Shown: positions 53,811-62,881, counted from the first letter of the stretch. The stretch is DNA of 64,000 bases from an uncultured Agathobacter sp. (GCA_934365945.1 CAKRNE010000001.1:333953-397952), one strand, 5' to 3'. Numbers and translations are program-made. Notes: generated by a model from the letters alone, not told the origin.

Positions 53811-54854
53811 TTATCTAACAGAAAATTTGTAATCTGTCTCTGTGTGGTATGTATCGCCTGCCTTTGTAACAGGTGTACTAAAGTTAGTCTCATTTATTGA
53901 GTTTGGATAGAACTGTGTCTCGAGGCAGAATGCATCGCGGTTATTGTATTTGACTCCGCCCTTGCCTTCCTGTCCCACGATAAAGTTGGCTGTATAAAGC
54001 TGGATTCCGACACAGTCGGTGTATACCTCCATCTGTATGCCACTCTCAGGTGAGTATGCTGTTGCGACCTTTTCTACTCCCGGAGCTGTCTTGTCTATTG
54101 CAAAATTGTGGTCATATCCGCTTCCATAGTGAAGCTGTGTATCATTTGCTTCAATATCTCTTCCGATTGGCTTAGCCTCTGTAAAATCAAATGGTGTACC
54201 CTCAACCGGTGCAATCTCACCTGTAGGAATAGCCTTGGAATCCTTTACAGGTGTGTAATGCTCAGCATTTATCTGCAATGTGTGAGTGTATACACTTCCT
54301 GATGCATGACCGTTCAGATTGAAATAGCTGTGGTTTGTCATATTGAATGTAGTTGTCTTATCTGCCTTTGCATTGTATGTAATAGCGAGAGCATTTTCTT
54401 CTGTTACCTTAAATGTCACATCAACGACTGCATTTCCCGGGAAGCCCTGCTCCAAATCTGCATCCTCTATCTCAAAGGTAATCTCATCTGCCTTCTGCTC
54501 CTTAACAATCCAGAAGCGCTTAGAAAAACCATTTGAGCCACTGTGAAGACTGTTCTCATTGTCATTAGCCTCAAGCTTATATTCCACTCCATCAATATTA
54601 ATCTTTGCATCAGATATCCTGTTTGCATATCTACCGACAGTAGCACCAAAATAGCTATACTCCTTCTCGTATGACTTCACATTGTCATATCCTAAAATGA
54701 CATCTCTCTCATTGCCATCCCTGTCCTTTACAAAAATAGATACAACTGCTGCGCCATAGTCTGTCAAAAGTACTCTCAATCCACCGGCATTGCTGATTTC
54801 ATAAAGCGATGCCTCCACTCCTTTTGATGTTGTACCGAAATCTTTTTTGCTCAT
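53811..54854 (-). CDS. galM: Aldose 1-epimerase (galactose mutarotase)
   Basis: 347 residues. Sugar-binding and catalytic residues visible: NRISDAKINIDGVEYKLEAN, the histidine in FNMTNHSYFNLNGH, GYDHNFAID, and the catalytic glutamate in FCLETQFYPNSINE. It interconverts alpha and beta anomers of galactose or glucose before the Leloir pathway. GGAGGAT before ATG 54854. A tandem-repeat array lies directly upstream, in its leader. Confidence 0.95.
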   Translation of the reverse strand: MSKKDFGTTSKGVEASLYEISNAGGLRVLLTDYGAAVVSIFVKDRDGNERDVILGYDNVKSYEKEYSYFGATVGRYANRISDAKINIDGVEYKLEANDNENSLHSGSNGFSKRFWIVKEQKADEITFEIEDADLEQGFPGNAVVDVTFKVTEENALAITYNAKADKTTTFNMTNHSYFNLNGHASGSVYTHTLQINAEHYTPVKDSKAIPTGEIAPVEGTPFDFTEAKPIGRDIEANDTQLHYGSGYDHNFAIDKTAPGVEKVATAYSPESGIQMEVYTDCVGIQLYTANFIVGQEGKGGVKYNNRDAFCLETQFYPNSINETNFSTPVTKAGDTYHTETDYKFSVR

Positions 54855-54871
54855 GCCCCATATCCTCCTTT

Positions 54872-54988
54872 TGTTACATTATGCTTTCTGCATTTTGCTT
54901 GTTACATTATGTTTTACTGCATTTTGCTTATTACATTATGTTTTACTGCATTTTGCTTTGTTACATTATGTTTTGTTGCTCTTTGCTT
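54872..54988. repeat. Four ~29-bp tandem repeats upstream of galM
   Basis: Units start at 54872, 54900, 54929 and 54959, each TGTTACATTATGTTTT followed by ACTGCATTTTGCT or a variant. No unique spacers, so not a CRISPR array. Confidence 0.85.
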
Positions 54989-55068
54989 TATTGCATTTCG
55001 ATTGCATAATTGCGTCTTGTTATCATTCTACGCATTCGTTTATATTTTACTTCTTTTGAGCGCATAAG

Positions 55069-55096
55069 TAAACTTTTTCGTGCAAATATCCGATAA
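55069..55096 (+). promoter_or_regulatory. Sigma-28 (SigD/FliA) type promoter
   Basis: TAAA (55069-55072), 16 bp, TCCGATAA (55089-55096): close to the flagellar consensus TAAA-N15-GCCGATAT, about 110 bp upstream of the FliD-like gene. Confidence 0.7.
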
Positions 55097-55209
55097 AATA
55101 TTTATAACAACTATTTAAGTGTGATTATACTTTCAAAATAAAACCTAAAATCATAGTTATAACGCAATTATTTTAAACATTAAAATTTAAAAATATAAAG
55201 AGGATTACC

Positions 55210-55767
55210 ATGAGTACACGAGTAAGTTCAGCAACAAATCTTTCAGCAACATATTTTATGAGAAATTTTTATTCAAACAACCGCGATGCCATGAAATCAT
55301 CAAAACGCAAAGAATATAGTATTACCGAGCTCGCTTACGATGATTCAACCGCCCTGCACCGCGCCGCTAAAAAATTAAAGAACTACAAGTATTCGGACGA
55401 CGAAAATACAGATAACATCCGCGGAACAGTCATGGCTCTTGTTGACACATACAACAATTCCATTGATTCCGCCTCAAACAGCAGTTCAAGCTCCATGAAG
55501 CGTTATGCCAAGCAGCTCAAAAAGCTGGCAGGCAAATACACCGATGAGCTTGAGGACATTGGCATCACAATAAACAAGGACGGTACTCTGAAGGCTAATG
55601 AGGAACTCGTCAAAAAAGCCGACGCAAACACACTTAATTCTCTGTTCGGAAATGACAATGACTTCACAAGCAGTCTGTATCGTGTCTCACGCCAGATGAG
55701 CAGCTCGTCATATGATGATTACTACACATCACTGCGAACAGGAAGCAATATAAATCTGACGGTGTAA
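55210..55767 (+). CDS. Short FliD C-terminal-like protein
   Basis: 185 residues. After a serine/basic N-terminus (SATYFMRNFYSNNRDAMKSS) it has LVDTYNNSIDSASNSSSSSM, then LEDIGITINKDGTLKANEEL and LNSLFGNDNDFTSSLYRVSR, which match the C-terminal domain of FliD-type filament caps. The D2-D3 parts are absent, so it is not a normal cap; the first FliD-like gene (20615) has those. AGAGGA before ATG 55210. With a sigma-28-type promoter it should be expressed late in flagellar assembly. Confidence 0.7.
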   Translation: MSTRVSSATNLSATYFMRNFYSNNRDAMKSSKRKEYSITELAYDDSTALHRAAKKLKNYKYSDDENTDNIRGTVMALVDTYNNSIDSASNSSSSSMKRYAKQLKKLAGKYTDELEDIGITINKDGTLKANEELVKKADANTLNSLFGNDNDFTSSLYRVSRQMSSSSYDDYYTSLRTGSNINLTV

Positions 55768-55880
55768 ATCTAACGGTGTAATTTTTATAATGTAATTTTA
55801 GCATTTCAACTGTAGAATTTCGACTTTGCATAAGAATAATTGATAATAAATGCATGGCTGCCTTTTTCTTAAATTAGAGC

Positions 55881-55913
55881 AAAAAAAAGACAGCCATCGT
55901 TCTGCTGTCTTTT
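55881..55913 (-). terminator. Terminator of the lipoprotein/ABC operon
   Basis: AAAAGACAGC and GCTGTCTTTT with nine-base loop; eight T follow on the minus strand, downstream of the gene ending at 56054. Confidence 0.85.
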
Positions 55914-56053
55914 AGGAGAAGGTATTTTACTATGGGGATAGTAAAAAATATATAATGTATTGGGGGGTTTTTACGGTTATTATAGTATCACCTTGGTCTC
56001 TGAAAGTGTTAACAAACATGCACAAATTTTCAATTATTTTTTGTGCAGTTTTA

Positions 56054-56653
56054 CTATTTTTTATTTTGAAGATGAACTATCTTTTTAGTCGGATAGAGTG
56101 TTGCTACAAAATCCATATCAAATTCATCTAGTTTTCGCCATATATCTTCCCTAAAGTTCTCTTCATACAACGCAAATGGCATATGAACTGTCATATCTGT
56201 GCCTTTTCTTAATGCTATCTGATAAGCTCCTCCAAAGTTAGGATTTGCAACATCACAAAGATTTATATCAATACCTGCGCATACAGCTACACCTTGAATA
56301 TAAAATTCACTTAGATTTACTCCTGAATCATCTTGCGCATCAATATTCTCCAAAGTAATTTCCACATCATATATTTTATCCGGTACATAACTGTACTCAT
56401 CCTCTGCATTATATTTATCTAGAAACTGTTTGTATGTTAGTACTTCTGCCTGTTCAACTTTAAGCGCATATCCTTTCATTGTATAATTAATTAGAAAATC
56501 ATCCCGAAACTCTACCTGCTCACTCATATTATATTCCTTAATTTCCGGATTTTTTATTTGAGCGTTAACCATCTGATATCTATACCCATAGGCAATACAC
56601 ACGATTATGCATAAAACCATTCCGATAAATATTTTCAATTTATGTTTTTTCAC
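56054..56653 (-). CDS. Membrane-anchored extracytoplasmic protein, DUF5028-like
   Basis: 199 residues from GTG 56653 with AAGGAG six bases upstream (an ATG 11 codons earlier is inside the ATPase gene). One N-terminal helix (IFIGMVLCIIVCIAYGY) and a soluble beta-rich domain with INYTMKGYALKVEQAEVLTY and YDVEITLENIDAQDD. The same kind of domain (F-x-x-P-x-x-NGTLTYKLNGYSIY) occurs in the lipoprotein at 58989. Function unknown; last gene of the ABC operon. Confidence 0.6.
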   Translation of the reverse strand: MKKHKLKIFIGMVLCIIVCIAYGYRYQMVNAQIKNPEIKEYNMSEQVEFRDDFLINYTMKGYALKVEQAEVLTYKQFLDKYNAEDEYSYVPDKIYDVEITLENIDAQDDSGVNLSEFYIQGVAVCAGIDINLCDVANPNFGGAYQIALRKGTDMTVHMPFALYEENFREDIWRKLDEFDMDFVATLYPTKKIVHLQNKK

Positions 56654-56654
56654 A

Positions 56655-57293
56655 TTATTCTCCTTCAACAGATAAAATCCTCCCATTTTCCATAACTACA
56701 ATTACGTCCGAATATTCATTAAGTCTGATCTCGTCATGACATGACATTATAATTAAAGTTCCCTTTTCTTTCTCTTCTTTTATTATTTCATTGAACAGCC
56801 TTACCCCCTCCGTGTCCAGTGCATTTAGAGGTTCATCCCATACTATAATCCCTGGATGCTCCATTATCGTTGCCGCTATTCCCAGTCTTTGCTTCATGCC
56901 CAATGAATACTTACGGTATTTTCTCTTATCAGAATAATCCAATCCTACTTTTCCTAACGCTTCCATGATATCCTCATTGCTTGCAGTTCCGTTTAAGGAA
57001 GCAAGCAGCCTAAGATTGTCAGCACCTGTATATGAATCAAGAAAAACAGGATTTTCTATAAGCAATCCCATCTCTTCCGGAAAAGATATATCTTTTCCTA
57101 ATTCTTTACCGTCAATTAACACTTTTCCCGTTGTAGGGTAAATCAATCCGCTGATTATCCTCATGAGCATTGTCTTTCCCGAACCGTTGATTCCTTTTAC
57201 TCCATATACGTTGCCATCATGAAAGACTATATTTATATTATCTAAAACTATTTTTTCCTTAATCCTTTTACTTACATTATCAAGTTCTATCAT
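56655..57293 (-). CDS. ABC ATP-binding protein, BcrA-like
   Basis: 212 residues. Walker A GVKGINGSGKTMLMRIISGL, BcrA-type Q-loop (GLLIENPVFLDSYT), signature YSLGMKQRLGIAATI, Walker B IIVWDEPLNALDTEG, switch IIMSCHDEIR (cysteine-histidine). Very like the ATPase at 30494, so the two operons are related. Together with two permeases it should form an exporter, likely for antimicrobial peptides. Confidence 0.9.
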   Translation of the reverse strand: MIELDNVSKRIKEKIVLDNINIVFHDGNVYGVKGINGSGKTMLMRIISGLIYPTTGKVLIDGKELGKDISFPEEMGLLIENPVFLDSYTGADNLRLLASLNGTASNEDIMEALGKVGLDYSDKRKYRKYSLGMKQRLGIAATIMEHPGIIVWDEPLNALDTEGVRLFNEIIKEEKEKGTLIIMSCHDEIRLNEYSDVIVVMENGRILSVEGE

Positions 57294-57305
57294 ATTTTCT
57301 CCCTT

Positions 57306-58148
57306 TCAATATGCGTTATCCCTTTTTAAAATATCGTACTTTCTGATACGCAAAAATCCAACAATGATGCATGATATTATTATGATACAATTAAGCGCCA
57401 AGCCTCTATAGACATTCATGCCTTCATCAATACAGTAAACACTTCTTTTTACCATTGCAAAATTTCCGATTGCAACAGGAATTTTAAAATATGTGGACGC
57501 AAATAATAAAAAAGTAACAAACATAAAGCTGTATACTTTGTCTATAAAAAGACTTAGACATAATTGTATAAAATTTAATGAAAGCGCAGTCACAACAGGC
57601 ATAATGATCAATAGCATGATTTCCTGTGAATGAGTCAGTGTTTCCAATTCCATTTCCAACAGCTCCGAATTAATTTCCTGGCTATAATTTAAAGAAATAT
57701 CCATTCCGACTACTCTGCCATATACAATAACCGTCATATACCAGATTCCAAAATACAATAAAGTACTTATTGTTATCCATATACATTTTGATTCCCACCA
57801 ATATGATCTTTTCCCGATTCTTGAAATCACCTGTATTCCATGCCCAGACAAACTTTTCATGGGATAATCAATGGTACCAAATAATATTATTATAAAAATC
57901 AATACCCATACTATCGGAAACACAAATGGGCTTCCCCAATCCGGAGAAAAAGGTTCTTTCCCCTGAAAGAGGTAAAATAAAATGTTAGCACATGTCAATT
58001 TTTCTTCCAGATATTCTCTACTCGACAGATATCTTCGGTAAAAATCTCCAATAAAAATACACGCGACCAATATTGTTCCGCTATACAGATACCATTTCTT
58101 TAAAATTCCATTTTTTAAATCATATTTTAATAATTTACAAAACTTCAT
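57306..58148 (-). CDS. ABC-2-type permease (A)
   Basis: 280 residues with about six hydrophobic segments; no catalytic motif. The N-terminus MKFCKLLKYDLKNGILKKWY is amphipathic and basic, as in BcrB-like subunits. Its first codons overlap the preceding permease by 14 bp and the ATPase follows after 12 bp, so it is the second membrane subunit of this transporter. Confidence 0.7.
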   Translation of the reverse strand: MKFCKLLKYDLKNGILKKWYLYSGTILVACIFIGDFYRRYLSSREYLEEKLTCANILFYLFQGKEPFSPDWGSPFVFPIVWVLIFIIILFGTIDYPMKSLSGHGIQVISRIGKRSYWWESKCIWITISTLLYFGIWYMTVIVYGRVVGMDISLNYSQEINSELLEMELETLTHSQEIMLLIIMPVVTALSLNFIQLCLSLFIDKVYSFMFVTFLLFASTYFKIPVAIGNFAMVKRSVYCIDEGMNVYRGLALNCIIIISCIIVGFLRIRKYDILKRDNAY

Positions 58149-58980
58149 AATGCTGCCCCTTATATATTACATATCCAAATGTACTGACAAACATAACTAT
58201 TCCAATAGTCGCTACAGCCCATCCATAGCAATCATTTGCAACCGGTAATGCCTGCATAAATTTTATTGGCGAGTATTCTCCCTTAAGCAGATAATTTGAA
58301 TCAATATAATCCAAAATCAGCATCAGAAAGAAAGGTGCAATTATCGTAACGATTTTATTCCTAACAATAAATGCAACTGCCGTACTGATTGAGGCAAGCA
58401 GCCCTGCAAATATTCCATCCAATAAAAGATACATAAAACAATAAATAAACGGATATTCATAATAAATTTCAGCCCACATGCACCCCTGCCCGATTGTACC
58501 ATACGGATATATTGATTCCATTTTTAATGAAGGTATGAACAATCCGAGCATTAAAAAATTTAGCGCCAGTGGAATTATTGTAACAAATGCTGCTGACAAG
58601 AAATTTGCTACATATTTGGATAAAAAATAATTTTTTCTGGTTGTCCTCACTATAATATTTTTGGTATATCCTGACCTAATCTCACTAACCAGCGACCAGC
58701 CATATGGTAAAACTACAATAAGTGGAATCATAAAGTAAAATGTACTTGTCGGAAAAGACGCAACATCTAAAGCCAGCCAACGGTTAAACAATGACTCCGA
58801 TGTAATCATCAGATTTTCATTATCCGCTCTTGAAAGATAAAGCTCATAAAAATCCTGATAATTTATAATGACTGTAATTGCATGATAAATACTTAATGCC
58901 AGAACAATCAGTAAATCTATAACCGCCATCTTATTTGTAATTGCTTTTCTAAATTCTGTTTTAAAACTATCTTTGAACAT
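58135..58980 (-). CDS. ABC-2-type permease (B)
   Basis: 281 residues, six helices, with the VSEIRSGYTKNIIVRTTRKN coupling segment after helix 2, which the permease at 32498 shares. N-terminal FKTEFRKAITNKMAVIDL resembles BcrB/lantibiotic-immunity permeases. AGGGG-type site before ATG 58980. It follows the lipoprotein by 8 bp. Confidence 0.75.
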   Translation of the reverse strand: MFKDSFKTEFRKAITNKMAVIDLLIVLALSIYHAITVIINYQDFYELYLSRADNENLMITSESLFNRWLALDVASFPTSTFYFMIPLIVVLPYGWSLVSEIRSGYTKNIIVRTTRKNYFLSKYVANFLSAAFVTIIPLALNFLMLGLFIPSLKMESIYPYGTIGQGCMWAEIYYEYPFIYCFMYLLLDGIFAGLLASISTAVAFIVRNKIVTIIAPFFLMLILDYIDSNYLLKGEYSPIKFMQALPVANDCYGWAVATIGIVMFVSTFGYVIYKGQHYEVL

Positions 58981-58988
58981 ATTTCCCC

Positions 58989-59639
58989 TTACTGGATTAT
59001 AAACTGAATATCACTATCGCTTATCACCCCAACCATATTTTCCATATCATCTTTTAATATCAAATAGCCAATCTTCACATCTTTTGAATCACCCTGCTCT
59101 AAACTGTAATGCAGTGGCTGTTCTGAGTTTACTGATGCTCTTTCACTAAAATAAGCCACATTATACTGACTGACATTCTCACCACCACGCAATGCAATGT
59201 TTGAAACGGTAAATTCATTTTTCTTTGTCATCCCCACAGCATCGTCGTTTTTAATTGTCATATCCAATATAATCAAACTAAACTTATCATTTAGCGCTCC
59301 ATCCTGATTCACATAGTCGTCAACTTTCTGAAATTGCTCCCCTATGTCCTGCAAATAAAATGTATTATGCGGTTCCATAATATCGCCTTCTGTGAGCCCG
59401 GCTTCATTTAAGTTATCATATATACTGTACCCATTTAATTTATATGTAAGTGTTCCATTTACAAATGGATCATTGAACTCGATATTTTTGCTGATGATAT
59501 CTTCTTTATCATTTATAACTATTTTTTTTTCATCTACAGAGCCACTTGTATCATTCTGTACATCTTTTGATGTGTTTCCGCAAGCCGCCAAAGTTATTGC
59601 CATTACCATCCCTGCAATATATATTTTTTTTCTTCTCAT
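58989..59639 (-). CDS. Lipoprotein, DUF5028/DUF4352-like
   Basis: 216 residues from ATG 59639 with AGGAGG six bases upstream (an ATG two codons earlier touches that site). Signal peptide MRRKKIYIAGMVMAITLAAC with lipobox LAAC, then a low-complexity linker and a beta-rich domain (NDPFVNGTLTYKLNGYSIYD, FSLIILDMTIKNDDAVG). First gene of the ABC operon; position suggests it catches or senses the same ligand the transporter handles. Domain family named by resemblance only. Confidence 0.75.
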   Translation of the reverse strand: MRRKKIYIAGMVMAITLAACGNTSKDVQNDTSGSVDEKKIVINDKEDIISKNIEFNDPFVNGTLTYKLNGYSIYDNLNEAGLTEGDIMEPHNTFYLQDIGEQFQKVDDYVNQDGALNDKFSLIILDMTIKNDDAVGMTKKNEFTVSNIALRGGENVSQYNVAYFSERASVNSEQPLHYSLEQGDSKDVKIGYLILKDDMENMVGVISDSDIQFIIQ

Positions 59640-59876
59640 TTTCATCCTCCTGTTGACCCTTTAACTCTAATTGCCAGACGACATTTCTCACTGACAACTT
59701 TATTCACCATAGTACGATTTCAATTTATCAGACCTAAAAATTATTTCAACCCACCTTTACATGAACGGCTGTTTTACCGACATGAACGACATAATATTAT
59801 CTTGTTTGACCTTGTTTTCAATGCTAAACTTATTACATCACCATTTTTTAATACTAAATAAAGGATTTATTGATCT
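59640..59876. promoter_or_regulatory. Divergent promoter region with a LytTR-type direct repeat
   Basis: ACATGAACG at 59759-59767 and again at 59780-59788: exact 9-bp repeats separated by 12 bp, the geometry of LytTR boxes (reverse strand CGTTCATGT). A plus-strand promoter TTGTTT (59812), 17 bp, TAAACT and a minus-strand TTGAAA, 16 bp, TAAATT flank it. Confidence 0.7.
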
Positions 59877-61238
59877 ATGCAAACAAATTACATTTTGTGG
59901 GAATACTTCATAAACTTTTTGGAAGTAGTTCTCTTCTATATTTTGATGCAGTCAAAGCTTACTTTAAAAAAAGACTGCGCACATATTCAAACAAAGCAAT
60001 TTATATATTTATTTCTTCGATGGCTAATCTTATGTGCCCTGAATATGACTGATTTTTCGTCTATGGTAATACTGAGTATTTCATATTTTATAGAGGTAGG
60101 CTTTGCTCTGATTTTTTATGATGATGCATTTCTCATCCGCTTTTTCTGGGGAAGTATGTATACAATAATCAGTCTTGTTGCTGATTACCTTACGTTATTC
60201 ATTCCACAGACATTTTCGCATATTACTTCACCGGATTTACTGATGGGTGGAACACTCAGAATGCCGTTTTCACTGCTATATATTGCGCTGACAGCCGTAC
60301 TTGTTTTCCTGCTTCACTGTATGTCAGACAGGAAAATCCAGTTATCTGTAATCCAGAAGATTTCCTACTTTGCGATTTGCATTTCAGGAATTTTAATTGG
60401 TCATTACATCATGGTGATAACACTTGAGGCGGAAAATCAATTTCATGATTCCAATTTTACGTCAAAATTAGTACTCGTAAATCTGGTTTTTCTTATTCTT
60501 TTTCTGTTCTTGCTGTTATATATTTATCAGTTGGGGGATTCAAAAGCAGTCAATACTGCTCTGCTCGAAAAGCAGCGATTACATGAATTGGAAGAAATGG
60601 AATATAAAACCCTTATCAATACTACTGAAGCATTACGAGAAATGAAGCATGATATCAATATACACCTGGATGTTATACAATCACTTGCAGCAAACGGCAA
60701 ATCAGATGATCTGCAAACCTATATCAACAACTACCATCATTCACTTGCTCGAACTCATCATTTGCTATCCACCGGAAATACAGCAATTGACTGTATTCTT
60801 TCCAATAAACTTGATGCTGCACAGAAACTGGATATCCAGACAGAGTTTTCAGTCCTTTTGCCATCAAATTTCAGCATGGATCCACTGGCTCTTTCCTCTT
60901 TAATCGGAAACATGTGGAATAATGCTCTGGAAGCATGCCAGCGATTGCAAAATACCCAACCTGATACTACTTCATTTATTCATTTTTTTATCAAGCCTTT
61001 CCAACATATGACATTGATTCATATGGAAAATAATTATGACACGCTCATAGAACAGAATGGGCATTTTCTTTCAATGAAAAAGAGCTCTTCACACGGTCTT
61101 GGGATTAAAAGAATGGAAGATATCGTTGACGAGGCAGGTGGCATTTTTCAGATTAGCACAGAAGGTCATATATTTACTGTTCATATCATGATTCCGTTAA
61201 AGGAGGAAGAAAATGAAGCTAACAATTTCAATTCTTGA
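59877..61238 (+). CDS. GHKL-type histidine kinase
   Basis: 453 residues. About six membrane helices in the first 225 residues, coiled segment, dimerisation histidine in EALREMKHDINIHLDVIQSL, then N-box SSLIGNMWNNALEACQRL and G-box SHGLGIKRMEDIV. This is the AgrC/ComD-type layout. It overlaps the regulator by 26 bp. The ribosome site is weak (AAAGG 12 bases away), so an internal start cannot be excluded. Divergent from the lipoprotein/ABC operon it probably controls. Confidence 0.85.
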   Translation: MQTNYILWEYFINFLEVVLFYILMQSKLTLKKDCAHIQTKQFIYLFLRWLILCALNMTDFSSMVILSISYFIEVGFALIFYDDAFLIRFFWGSMYTIISLVADYLTLFIPQTFSHITSPDLLMGGTLRMPFSLLYIALTAVLVFLLHCMSDRKIQLSVIQKISYFAICISGILIGHYIMVITLEAENQFHDSNFTSKLVLVNLVFLILFLFLLLYIYQLGDSKAVNTALLEKQRLHELEEMEYKTLINTTEALREMKHDINIHLDVIQSLAANGKSDDLQTYINNYHHSLARTHHLLSTGNTAIDCILSNKLDAAQKLDIQTEFSVLLPSNFSMDPLALSSLIGNMWNNALEACQRLQNTQPDTTSFIHFFIKPFQHMTLIHMENNYDTLIEQNGHFLSMKKSSSHGLGIKRMEDIVDEAGGIFQISTEGHIFTVHIMIPLKEEENEANNFNS

Positions 61239-61932
61239 AGATCAGCCAACTGAAGCTGAATATCTAAAATCACTTTTACATAAATGGAGCTCACATGAAA
61301 ATTGTGAATTGGAAATTGCTGAATATTGCTCCGGCGAGGAGTTTTTTGCCCAAAATAATACAGATACCTATAAAAGATTTTCTGTATTTTTCCTTGATAT
61401 ACAGATGAAAGAATTGAGTGGGCTAGATGTCGCAAAAAGACTCAGAAAAGATGGATATTCCGGTCCTATCATATTTCTGACCGCTTTTCGGGAATATGTA
61501 TTTCATGGTTATGAAGTACATGCTCTCAATTACCTCTTAAAACCTGTAAAGGAAGAACCCTTGTTCCTATGCCTGAATGAAATTGCATATGATATATCCA
61601 AAAGTTCTTATCTGTACCGTAATAAACAGGATATAATCCGTATTCCATACAAGGAGATTATAACCTTTTCCAGCAGCCTGCATTATATTGACATACTGAC
61701 AGTCTCTGATCATTATTGCCAATACGCCACTTTAAACAATATTATTGAATACTTACCACAGGAGTTTATCCGTATCCACAAGTCCTGTATCGTCAATATG
61801 GCTCATATATATAAGGTGACTGGTTCTACCATTGTATTGTCCAATCGCATGACAACGCAGATTGGACGCTCATATATGAAGAGTGTCATAGCTGCATTTA
61901 CAGCGTATTCTATGAGGTTTGACAAAGCATGA
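61213..61932 (+). CDS. LytTR response regulator
   Basis: 239 residues. Receiver with aspartate in VFFLDIQMKELSGLD (about residue 60), IIFLTAFREY and NYLLKPVKEE, then a LytTR domain with IIEYLPQEFIRIHKSCIVNM and IGRSYMKSV. AAAGGAGGAAG before ATG 61213. It should bind the 9-N12-9 repeat upstream of its own operon. Confidence 0.9.
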   Translation: MKLTISILEDQPTEAEYLKSLLHKWSSHENCELEIAEYCSGEEFFAQNNTDTYKRFSVFFLDIQMKELSGLDVAKRLRKDGYSGPIIFLTAFREYVFHGYEVHALNYLLKPVKEEPLFLCLNEIAYDISKSSYLYRNKQDIIRIPYKEIITFSSSLHYIDILTVSDHYCQYATLNNIIEYLPQEFIRIHKSCIVNMAHIYKVTGSTIVLSNRMTTQIGRSYMKSVIAAFTAYSMRFDKA

Positions 61933-62053
61933 CCCCCGGACGTCTAGCGGTCTACGCTCCGCTTCGGTCCGCGCTGAACAGACGTCCCCTGGACGTCTAG
62001 CGCCCCGACCAACTACGTTGTCCGGAGCTCGAACCCTCCGATTTCTTGCATTA

Positions 62054-62284
62054 AAAAAAACTCTCTTGGAGCAATGTCATTAAGTTAAGATGACCAATCA
62101 AGATCTTAGCATCAGAAATGATGCTAGGGTCTTTTTATTTTGTAATAAATGCTTGACATATGATTCGAAATGTGCGGCCGCTTTCGCTATTGAATGATAA
62201 TGAGGTAGCGAAAACGGAAATGTGTTTTATAATTATGTCAAAATTCTTAACTTAATGACTTTGCTTGAAAGAGCTCTTTTTTAT
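62054..62284. mobile_element. MITE-like element with imperfect terminal inverted repeats
   Basis: Left arm (62054-62090) and right arm (62245-62284) share CTCT-N8-GCAA and an exact 15-bp inverted core GTCATTAAGTTAAGA. Inside are a terminator (62102-62140) and a second dyad, CCGCTTTCGCTA with TAGCGAAAACGG (about 62176-62218). A/T runs lie at both ends. No transposase. A pair of convergent terminators is the alternative. Confidence 0.55.
62102..62140 (+). terminator. Terminator behind the LytTR operon
   Basis: GATCTTAGCATCA, GAAA loop and TGATGCTAGGGTC, then TTTTTATTTT. Confidence 0.85.
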
Positions 62285-62302
62285 TGCTTTATAACACTTC
62301 AA

Positions 62303-62881
62303 TTATTTAATCACTCCATAAGCCTTTTGCGCCTTCACAAAGCTGCTATCCTTCACCGCCAGTATAATCACAAAAATTACATCAAGCGTAAAAAAGAACT
62401 GGAATATGCCTGCAAATACAGACAGCACCTTTCCTTGTACTCCCTCACTGCATGCCCTTACAATATAGGCAATTGAAAAAGGCGCTGCACCTAACAATCC
62501 CAGCCAGCCAATAGCTGATAGCACAATTGCAACAGTAGGACCTATAAATATCATGACAACAACCGGTGTTAGCATTAAGAGAAGTGCCACTATAATGCAA
62601 AACCCGCCTATTACATAAAATGGTATTAATGCATATTTGATAATACTTGTACAAATTAGCAGCTGTACTCTGCTTATTCTTTTCCCAAGGATAAGCACCA
62701 CGGCCAGATTAATCAGTCCCAAAACAATCGGCAACACAATTATCCAGCCTGCATCAAAGCTGTCTGTTGATTCCTGCATATTGCATATTATCCAAAATAA
62801 AACCGGCATCATGTACATGCCAAGCACATATATAACAGGAACTATGTAAACAGCTCCTGATACTTTATTTGATTCATTCAT
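62303..62881 (-). CDS. Polytopic membrane protein, unknown
   Basis: 192 residues with five hydrophobic segments (about 10-32, 45-65, 80-100, 105-125, 155-180) and no polar catalytic motif. AAAGGATG before ATG 62881. The C-terminus (VKDSSFVKAQKAYGVIK) is cytoplasmic and basic. I do not recognise the family; it stands alone between the MITE-like element and the AAA/nuclease-type gene. Confidence 0.6.
   Translation of the reverse strand: MNESNKVSGAVYIVPVIYVLGMYMMPVLFWIICNMQESTDSFDAGWIIVLPIVLGLINLAVVLILGKRISRVQLLICTSIIKYALIPFYVIGGFCIIVALLLMLTPVVVMIFIGPTVAIVLSAIGWLGLLGAAPFSIAYIVRACSEGVQGKVLSVFAGIFQFFFTLDVIFVIILAVKDSSFVKAQKAYGVIK

Larger units (their letters stand above)
54855..55209. other. Divergent region galM / FliD-like gene
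   Basis: No gene. It holds the ~29-bp tandem repeats on the galM side and a sigma-28-type promoter on the FliD-like side. Confidence 0.75.
61933..62302. other. Intergenic region with two inverted-repeat elements
   Basis: No gene. 61936-62040 is GC-rich with GGACGTCTAGCG twice and AGACGTCC/GGACGTCT dyad; 62054-62284 is a MITE-like element with a terminator inside. Confidence 0.7.

Noticed and set aside
54872..54988. Possible CRISPR array
   Set aside because: Repeats are directly adjacent with no unique spacers, and no cas genes are present.
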